A stretch of 64,000 nucleotides of DNA from assembly GCF_020283565.1 (NCBI RefSeq), contig NC_060059.1, positions 33,406,838-33,470,837 of the forward strand, given 5' to 3'. Shown one piece after another: positions 56,922-64,000 of this stretch. The position numbers were made by a program, and so were the translations under genes. Numbering within the stretch: the stretch's first letter is position 1; every line of letters starts with the position of its first letter. The notes beneath the pieces were generated by a model. The model was not told the origin of the DNA. It did no database searches and saw nothing but the letters and a program-made list of their open reading frames with translations. The stretch is from Trifolium pratense. Taxonomy: Eukaryota > Streptophyta > Magnoliopsida > Fabales > Fabaceae.

Positions 56922-57500
56922 TTGTTAGAAAGTCCCACATCCGTTGGGCCACCTGCTATCAGTTTATGTTATCGGGTCACCTACCGTTTATATATACGCG
57001 CCAAGCCTAATGGTGTTGGATACTTGGATTGATTTGGAACTCTGATGGGGCATATGGGTCCAAGGTTTTGTCGATAATATAGATTTTTCGAACATTTTTC
57101 ATGAAGAGTTAATGACAGTATACCACATGCTAGTATTGGCGTGAGAGTTGGGCATAAAAGATCTGTAGTGCTATTTTGGCTCAAAGACAATTATCAACTT
57201 GTCATCTGATCATGTTAATGATTGGCACAACTACGCAACTATCATCTATAATATCAAGGATCTTCTTGCCAGAGACTGAAGGGTTAGAGTTATCCATACT
57301 CTCTGAGAGGGCAACATCTGTGCAGACTACTTAGGTAAACTTGAAGCTCGCAACCCTGAAGCCTTTTATCCAATAGCTATTACAACTGATCGAATGAGTC
57401 TTCTCTTGCTAACTGATACTAGTAGGACTTTATTTTCTAGATAATTCATTTTCTTCTCTGTTTTTCCTTTCCATCTTATATAAAAAAAAAAAAAAAAAAA
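56922..57500 (+). pseudogene. LINE 3' end with RNase H-like remnant and poly(A)
   Basis: In one frame, 57208-57444 reads DHVNDWHNYATIIYNIKDLL, ARD, stop, RVRVIHTL, stop, EGNICADYLGKLEARN, then MSLLLLTDTSRTLFSR and a stop. I recognise this as the C-terminal RNase H-like tail of plant L1-type LINEs (HTLREGNxCADxLAKLGA). The two internal stops fall where Trp and Arg are expected. A poly(A) of about 19 residues at 57482-57500 ends the element. The start of the insertion is uncertain; 56922-57100 may belong to a different short LTR-like repeat. Confidence 0.7.
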
Positions 57501-57848
57501 GTACATTCATCATGAGAAATTATAGCTATCGACATCCAGTAATAATAATGGTAACAAAATAATATACACGGAAGGAGACATATTTTCGCTTTGTATGCAA
57601 AGTTCTGTAGTGCCGACGTGCCTAGTTATAATCCAAAAATAAATCATCACCTATATGTTATTTTATAGGTTTTGTCTAATATATACTCTATATGAAGAAG
57701 TAAAATAACCTTACACTACTAATAATCAATTATTTAAGTATAAAAGTTTTGAGTCCTTAAATAAGTGGCCGTAGGTATGATTTCTGACTTTTATGTATGA
57801 TAAATTTCTTCCACATTATGTTCTTCACATTCACAAATATAAATGAAA

Positions 57849-58841
57849 CTAGTAATAGATCCGTGCGATAGCACGTCGCACGGGTCGTAACGTTACGATA
57901 ATATTTTTTTAAGTTATAGTTTGATAATCAAAATTGGTTGCAACTCTAAATATTTAAATTGAAAGAAATAATTACATAGAATATATTTATATATCAGTTA
58001 GAATTTATCCCATATAAAATAATTTTTTTTAAATTTTCATTAGTAAGAACTTATTGCACGGGTCGTAACGTTACGACGATATTTTTTTAAGTTATAGTTT
58101 GGTAATCAAAATTGGTTGCAATTATAAATATTTAAATTGAAAGAAATAATTACATAGAATATATCTATATATCAGTTAGATTTATCCAGTGTAAAATAGT
58201 TTTTTTAAAATTTTTATTAGTAAGAACTTATCTCACGTATGATAATTATTTTGAATTTTTTATCAGTGATAATTTATCCAGTATATGATAGTTAAAACTT
58301 ATATATCAGTTTGTACCAAAAATAATAATTATATATTAGTTAGAATTTACCCCGTGTAAAATAGTTTTTTTTTAAAAAAATTTATTAGTAAGAACTTGTA
58401 TCACATATGATAATTATTTTGAATTTTTTACAGTGATAATTTGTGGCGTATATGATAGTTAAAATTTATATCAGTTAGAATTTATCCCGTGTAAAATATA
58501 GATTTATTTTTTACTTTTGAAATTTGAATATCATAGTTTGCCTCCAAAAGATAACTCATGACAACTTGCAAAACAAAGGACATTGTCACATGCAATTGTT
58601 TTCAAAAGTAACTAAGTGGCGTGTGGCTTGGTTAAAATGCAACTATGTCTTTCAATAAAGTAACATTTGCACTCACAAGATGAAATATAGCTTAGATGAT
58701 TTGGTTACTTGACAAATGGTGTGTACTTTTAGTTCAGTTATCAAATTTTTGGACATCAATTATCCTCATTTGGGACACATGGCAACAAATTAAGTAAGAG
58801 TGTTTTGGACATAACCAGAAAAATCAACTTTCTTATATAGA
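57849..58841 (-). mobile_element. Helitron-like element, non-autonomous, 993 bp
   Basis: On the minus strand the 5' end is TCTATATAAGAAAGTTGATT preceded by A. The 3' end has a hairpin (CCGTGCGA and TCGCACGG), then ATCTATTA and CTAG followed by T. These are the Helitron terminal features. The body at the + strand left side is a tandem repeat of about 178 bp, each unit starting near GCACGGGTCGTAACGTTACG (57878 and 58056), with further diverged units to about 58500. No helicase is encoded. Confidence 0.65.
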
Positions 58842-59059
58842 TTAGATTTCTTTGAGCCATATACCTTTCTAGAATATTCTTAAAACTAATGATCTATTTG
58901 AGAGTATCCTACATAATAATTTACTTGATCAAAAATTATTCCACCTAAAATTTGACCTCGTAATTCTACCAAAATGATTCGTCTTAAATACACAGTTTAA
59001 TCTTTGTTGAAAAACAAAAATACATAGTTTAATAATTTGAACCTAATCATTTGATTCAA

Positions 59060-59180
59060 AGAATAATCTCCATGAAAATAGTTCAATTGGTAAAAACATT
59101 GCATATATAATAATACATTGGGGTTGAAGTTAAAATCTTAATATTCTTAGTTTATTTATCTTAAAAAGTAAAATTCTACC
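59060..59180 (+). repeat. tRNA-derived SINE, family 1 (degraded)
   Basis: ATAGTTCAATTGGTAAAAACA (A box), TGCATATATAATAATACATTGG, then GTTGAAGTTAAAATC where the B box was, and GTTTATTTATCTTAAAAAG. Order and spacing fit family 1. Confidence 0.5.
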
Positions 59181-59184
59181 CATC

Positions 59185-59345
59185 GTTTGTTGGTTCAATG
59201 GTGATTGACGCCGGATTTAGCGGAAAGTCCACAGTTTGATCCCCGCACCTGCGATCGGGAGAGGCTGAAATTACTTGATGCCAGAATTGACTCTGAACCA
59301 ATTTAGGCGATCCAATGAGCCGAATACTGATGGTGAAAAAAATCT
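59185..59345 (+). repeat. Au-like tRNA-derived SINE, family 4
   Basis: TGTTGGTTCAATGGTGATTG (A-box-like), CACAGTTTGATCCCCGCACC (B box), GCGATCGGGAGAGGCTG, CTTGATGCCAGAATTGACTC and CTGATGGTG followed by an A-rich tail. The best-preserved member of this family in the window. Confidence 0.7.
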
Positions 59346-62328
59346 AAAAGAAAGAGAAAAAGAAAAAAAAGATAGGTTAAGAATAATAAAGCCTAGAAAA
59401 GGAAAAGTAGATAGAGGATTTTAATACAAAGCTTCACTTATAATTTGTGTCTCCTATACAATGTACAAAAGTAGGGTTTATTTTAAGATAGCTTCTGTTG
59501 CACCGTTTATTTGGTTGTTTCCTCGCAGATATGTGGGCCTATGGCCCAAGCATGTTCAGGTGGTGACATCCCCTATTAATTAATTTAGTTCATCTAATAT
59601 ATTTTACTTTGTAAAATAAAATTTGAGGAATTAAAGGGTTAAATATATTAATAATTCTTTTTTTTTTGACACAATATATTAATAATTCTTATAAAATATT
59701 TTCTTTTACATAAATAGTCACTGTTAAGGTAATATTTTTTATTTATTTATAAGTCTCTAAATTTGAGTACTTCAAATTTTGTTAACTCCTTAGCTTAGAT
59801 AAGTTGAGTTAACTGAAACCTCCACAAATAGTTTCTATTTTTAGCTAGGCTACAGGTACTTTGACTAATAGAAGTCTACATGAACATGACAATGTAAATA
59901 ACATATTTTATTTTATTAATTATTATTAATAAATATTATAAAAAAATTAATAAATTAATTTAATCTATAGTATTACTCTCATTTGCTTAATCATAATTAA
60001 TAATAATTATGTCTTTAACCTTTAACCTATAGTGTGTTACATGGATGATAACTACTGTCAAAGAAAGAAATTAAAGAGTAAACAGTAAACTATTTATATC
60101 TCTCGACTCTCTTGACCTTTAAGAATATAAATAATAAGTAGTTTTAAAGTTATTATTGATTATTGATTAATCCATCAAACTTGTCAATGAGTTGCTTTAA
60201 AAATAAGAGAATAATAGTCATAAGCTAATTTGATGATATGAAAATAATTACCAATATAAATTATGTTTTCCTATAGTTAATAAAAACTATAGAAAGTGCT
60301 AGTTTAGAACTTAATTAATAATTTTATGCTAATAAACAAAGCAAAGCACTCAAATGGAAGACAATATTATAATTTATAGGTCCGTTTCTTATAGATGAAA
60401 ATAAAAGTAATTTGTATATGAATAATTTGGGCATTATTCTTTTGTATTTATATTTTTATGCAAATTTGGACATTGTTCTTTAGCAAGAGACTTTTAAGAA
60501 AAGTATAAACCATTATTTAAATAGGGACGACAATTGATAAATTATGAGTACGGTAAAATGTGACCCATTTTTATACTCGCAGTTTGAAACAATATTCTTA
60601 CTCAAGCTTGTATCCGCATTAGATAACAATTTTAATATTCGTATTTTATGGGTACCTAAGTGGCCATACATATATTCATTATCCGTAGACAAAAATTTTA
60701 GTGATTTTTATCTTAATTTTTTAAAACAATATAGCCCTTTATGTTCTTTTTTTTTATTTAGGTCCTTATTACACGTACAATATCTTTTTTTACTTTTCAT
60801 TCAATAAACTTTGATGGATAGTTGTTACAAATAAAAATGTTATAACTCAAACATTTTTTTATTAATAGACTCAAATATTATATTACACGATGTTCTAACT
60901 TTATGTTCGTGTATTCAACATAAATTTTTTTATGTATTTTTTTTAATGAAATATATATATATATACATATACTAAAAATCAGATACACCAAAAGAGTCTA
61001 ATTTTTTTTTGTACTTGTATGCTTAATTTATATTAGCAATATAGTTTCTCATGTTGCATCCTCAATTTTCACTTTAAAAAAACGATGGTGTAGTGTAGGT
61101 CTACAAGATAGAAAGAACAAACAAATAGGGACGAACAAATTCACTACGACATTGAAGAGAATAAAAGAGAAAATAGAGAATTTTATTATTTCAGGTTCAA
61201 ACCTCAACTTTACATATAAAATATAATATCTCTACCAATTAAATTTTGCTCATGGTACAAAACAATTATTTTTTCTCTGTGCTATTAACCATAATAAAAA
61301 CATAAAATTTAAAAAAACAGACCCCCATAAATTGTACAAAATACACGATTGTTGACTATTAAGTATATATAGCTTGACAAGTATTCCTCCTTCTTTATTT
61401 TATTTTATTTTATTCCACCAAAGGAATATTCATGTACACATGTCTTTTGACAAATTAAAACTTGTTAATGTAGTACTTTTTTCTACATAAACTTGTTATT
61501 GTCCTTGACAATAACATGATTAGGTTGAAATTAGATGGATTATTTGCAAAAGGTAAACATTTCCTGTGTACTAACAAAAAACTAAGCGGCCAAATACAAT
61601 GGACCAAATAAAAAAACACAAGAAAATGTCTCCTTTTGAATAAATTATTATATTTGTAAGATTTATAGAAATATTTATGATTATTGAGTGGTAGTAAGTG
61701 AGAAATGTCAAACATGTGTGCAACGTAATTTATCAAAAAAAGAAAGAAAGATGTGCAGGCAACATAAGTGCATTAAGGAAACTAATTAGCTAATTAACCA
61801 ATAAATAGCTAATTAGGTGTTGGCAGAGTGTACTTCTGATATTCCTTTGTATTCTGAATTTTATCTTATTTATTTGTTTATTATATATAATATTATTTGT
61901 CATTAAAAAAAATCAATAAATAGCTAACAGCGATCAATTAATCATGGTAAATAATATTCTTGTAAAATAAAAAATATTAGTCTCGATTAAACAACTCAAA
62001 AAGACACCAAAAGAGTTCTAAAAATGAAGTCCATGATATTAACCTGAGAAGTTAATTCAACTATTAATTTACTAACATTTGTCACAAAATAACCCAAAAA
62101 AAAAACATTTGTCACAAAATAATAATAATCAATATTATAAAGAAGATAATATGAATCTATTCTAGCTTAACCAAAGTTATGAGTTTAATCTCTAATTTAA
62201 GCATGTAACAGCATCAAAACTCTTAGTAAGAGTTTATCGCTCATTTAGATCTCACAAGATCGAATGATTAGTCTTTGCACCCGGTAAAAAAATATATTAC
62301 AAAGAAGATTTAGAAGAGTTGTCTTGGA
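59346..62328. other. Long AT-rich spacer, no gene
   Basis: Three kilobases with no supported gene. It contains a family 1 SINE remnant at 61185-61258 (reverse) and an 18-base direct repeat of ACATTTGTCACAAAATAA at about 62079 and 62105. The end near 62328 is the 3' region of the DUF1645 gene. Confidence 0.5.
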
Positions 62329-63246
62329 TTATGAACGTTCAAAAGATCCAAATCTTCCACTAATCTGATTCATACCATGATTAAATCCTAAACAACCCAA
62401 CAAACCTTGTTTGTAAGGCAACATAGTTTTCCTCTTCAATTCCTCAGAAGCAGCCCGGTTCAACGTATAATGCAATTCATGAGCCGAAACCGGTTTTCTC
62501 CGTTTAGAAACCGAACCGGAATTCTCAACAGACCGGAAACTTGAACCAGTAACATCCTCGTACGCTGTCGTTTTAGACAACACTCTGTATTTCCTCAAAG
62601 GATCTTTGTCTGAAGCTCTTCCTTCTGATGCACTTCGAAATAAAAGAAAATCTTTGATTCTCCATTTTCTATAATACCCTTTTGAAATTGAAATTGTTGA
62701 CAAGAATGATGAAAATGATGACACTGTTGCTGTTTCGGATTGTTTAAGGTTGTTGTTTTTTGAACTACTTTTGTCTTTTTCTTGTGAAAAAATTTCAACT
62801 TCTTCAATGAGTTTGGAATATTTTGTGTTTTTGCGACAAGATGGAAATGAAAATGATGAAGATCTTTCTTTACCAGAAAGCTTGTTTTGTTGTTGATGTT
62901 GTGATAAATTTTCTTCATCTTCTTGTTCTTGTTGTTGTTGAAGTTTTTGTACTAACTTTTGCTCTGTTTCATGATGAGGATGAGAAGGTGAAATGAGGTT
63001 GAGAGGGAGAATTTTTCCAGCATGGAAAAGTTCATCAGCAGAAAGAGAAGATCTTTGAAGATGGGTGAATTCAAAATCTTCATCTTCTTGATTATTGGTG
63101 TTAATGGGTTGATCATGATGTTTGAAGAAGTTGTTGGGGAAGTGTTGGGGAGATGAAGGGGCTGTGATGTAAGGCGAAGAACAGTTATTGTTGAAATTGA
63201 AATCTATTGAAGGAACTGCCACCATAATTTCTTTTTCCATCATCAT
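62329..63246 (-). CDS. DUF1645 family protein, unknown function
   Basis: An intronless frame of 305 aa on the minus strand starts at 63246; the MMMEKE start could also be read from either of the next two Met codons. Features typical of plant DUF1645 proteins are visible: an acidic EDEDFEFTHL segment, SADELFHAGKILPLNL, a Ser-rich SFSFPSCRKN, and the basic core YRKWRIKDFLLFRSASEGRA followed by DPLRKYRVL. The middle has a Gln/Glu-rich low-complexity run (QKLQQQQEQEDEE). The tail has YKQGLLGCLGFNHG. No membrane segment or signal peptide is seen, and the charge pattern suggests a nuclear or cytosolic protein. Some relatives have been tied to stress tolerance or organ size, but the molecular role is not established. 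The gene looks intact. Confidence 0.9.
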   Translation of the reverse strand: MMMEKEIMVAVPSIDFNFNNNCSSPYITAPSSPQHFPNNFFKHHDQPINTNNQEDEDFEFTHLQRSSLSADELFHAGKILPLNLISPSHPHHETEQKLVQKLQQQQEQEDEENLSQHQQQNKLSGKERSSSFSFPSCRKNTKYSKLIEEVEIFSQEKDKSSSKNNNLKQSETATVSSFSSFLSTISISKGYYRKWRIKDFLLFRSASEGRASDKDPLRKYRVLSKTTAYEDVTGSSFRSVENSGSVSKRRKPVSAHELHYTLNRAASEELKRKTMLPYKQGLLGCLGFNHGMNQISGRFGSFERS

Positions 63247-63344
63247 GTTGTTTTTGTTTTTGGATTTGATGTGTTATGTAGAAGTTATCAATTTCAATTT
63301 TTAGTTTGGAGTAGGTGACAATTGAATTGAATTGAAGAATGAGG

Positions 63345-63354
63345 TTATATATAA
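63345..63354 (-). promoter_or_regulatory. TATA box of the DUF1645 gene
   Basis: CCTTATATATAACC on the minus strand, about 100 bases upstream of the ATG at 63246, fits a plant TATA box with a leader of about 70 bases. Confidence 0.6.
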
Positions 63355-64000
63355 GGGGATGAAATGATAGAAGAGAGACCAAAAGTAGAGAGGACAAATC
63401 CTATGTTAAGGGAGCTAGGAAGTAGAGACAAGAGACAAGATCTCTGACTGTTGTACAAATTTTGGTCATATAGGGGCACACCTTTTTATTTATAAAATTA
63501 ATTTTGGTTTTATTATTTGCAAGCTATATATATTAGTCTAAGCTCTCTAGAAATAATGGGTGGGCCAAATTTAAAGGGAAAAAGATTGTATGCGGCAATA
63601 TGGTTACGGTCACAGCCGTCTAATGTCAATAAGTGTTGAAATTATTTTAGTACATATGAAATATATATCGTCTGATTTTAAACTAACAGTCGAGATCGAT
63701 TATTGTGTAGAATTTTGTATTTTTATTACTATAGCAAATCTAAGTCCAATTAAAAGATGGAGTAAATAGTTTGATAAGTAGAAGATGATTAAAATATTTG
63801 ATAAGTTGAAGTTTGAGTTTGAATTCTATTTGATAATTAAGTTGAAGTTTGAGTTTGAACTCTTAAATCTCCCCTTTTAGTATTTATTGGATTGGATTGG
63901 ATGAATTTGGTTGTACTTACGGTTTGTTTGAAGTTAATTAATTTCTTGTAACTTTTTTACATTTTTTGTAAAATTCATAGTGAATTAGAGCATTATTCTC
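63355..64000. other. Upstream region of the DUF1645 gene, to window end
   Basis: AT-rich promoter-side sequence. A near-direct repeat (AAGTTGAAGTTTGAGTTTGAA at about 63801 and 63840) is present. No other gene is seen. Confidence 0.45.

Noticed and set aside
60544..60807. 87-codon + strand frame
   Set aside because: AT-rich, hydrophobic by composition, no motif, no promoter or homologue recognised.

Overview
The window is AT-rich eukaryotic nuclear DNA from a plant, most likely a legume close to Medicago, pea or clover. Genes are split by GT-AG introns. The proteins are plant ones: a 2-oxoglutarate dioxygenase array, a plastid arginine-biosynthesis enzyme, an ABA-type SnRK2 kinase, a P-class PPR protein and a DUF1645 protein. 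The spaces between genes are crowded with tRNA-derived SINEs, foldback MITEs, short LTR elements and Helitron-like ends of the sort common in legumes. The genus is inferred from overall character, not from a database match.

Layout. 1-10.6 kb holds a tandem array of three related 2-oxoglutarate/Fe(II) dioxygenase genes on the + strand. Copy A is cut by the window edge. Copy B is a pseudogene with a frameshift, an 18-bp in-frame deletion and a replaced C-terminus, and a TRIM-like LTR element sits in its first intron. Copy C is intact (352 aa). 10.6-17 kb is a transposon zone with a Stowaway MITE and a broken Athila-type gag-protease fragment. 17.07-21.45 kb is a 13-exon plastid N-acetyl-gamma-glutamyl-phosphate reductase (+). 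23.16-24.97 kb is a 3-exon plastid membrane protein (+). 25-30.8 kb has no recognised gene. 30.83-33.67 kb is a 9-exon subclass III SnRK2 kinase (-). 36.3-36.66 kb is a small two-exon secreted defensin-like peptide gene (+). 37.58-42.72 kb is an 8-exon ARMC6-like armadillo protein (-). 43.98-46.21 kb is an intronless PPR gene (+). 46.2-62.3 kb is mostly mobile and repeat DNA with one doubtful small coiled-coil gene near 53 kb (-). 62.33-63.25 kb is an intronless DUF1645 gene (-).

The genes do not form a pathway. The only functional cluster is the dioxygenase array, which shows tandem duplication followed by decay of one copy. The other genes are single housekeeping or regulatory loci.

The most unusual structure is a 1,347-bp MULE-like element at 55403-56749. 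It has matching terminal inverted repeats and an exact 9-bp target duplication, and it carries about fifteen copies of a 23-bp palindrome built on TTTCGGAT...ATCCGAAA. Other clear structures are a TRIM with a 5-bp target duplication, a solo LTR nested in a MITE, a SINE nested in a MITE inside an intron of the reductase gene, and two Helitron-like elements ending in hairpin plus CTAG. All repeat families were recognised by eye; none has been searched against a library.
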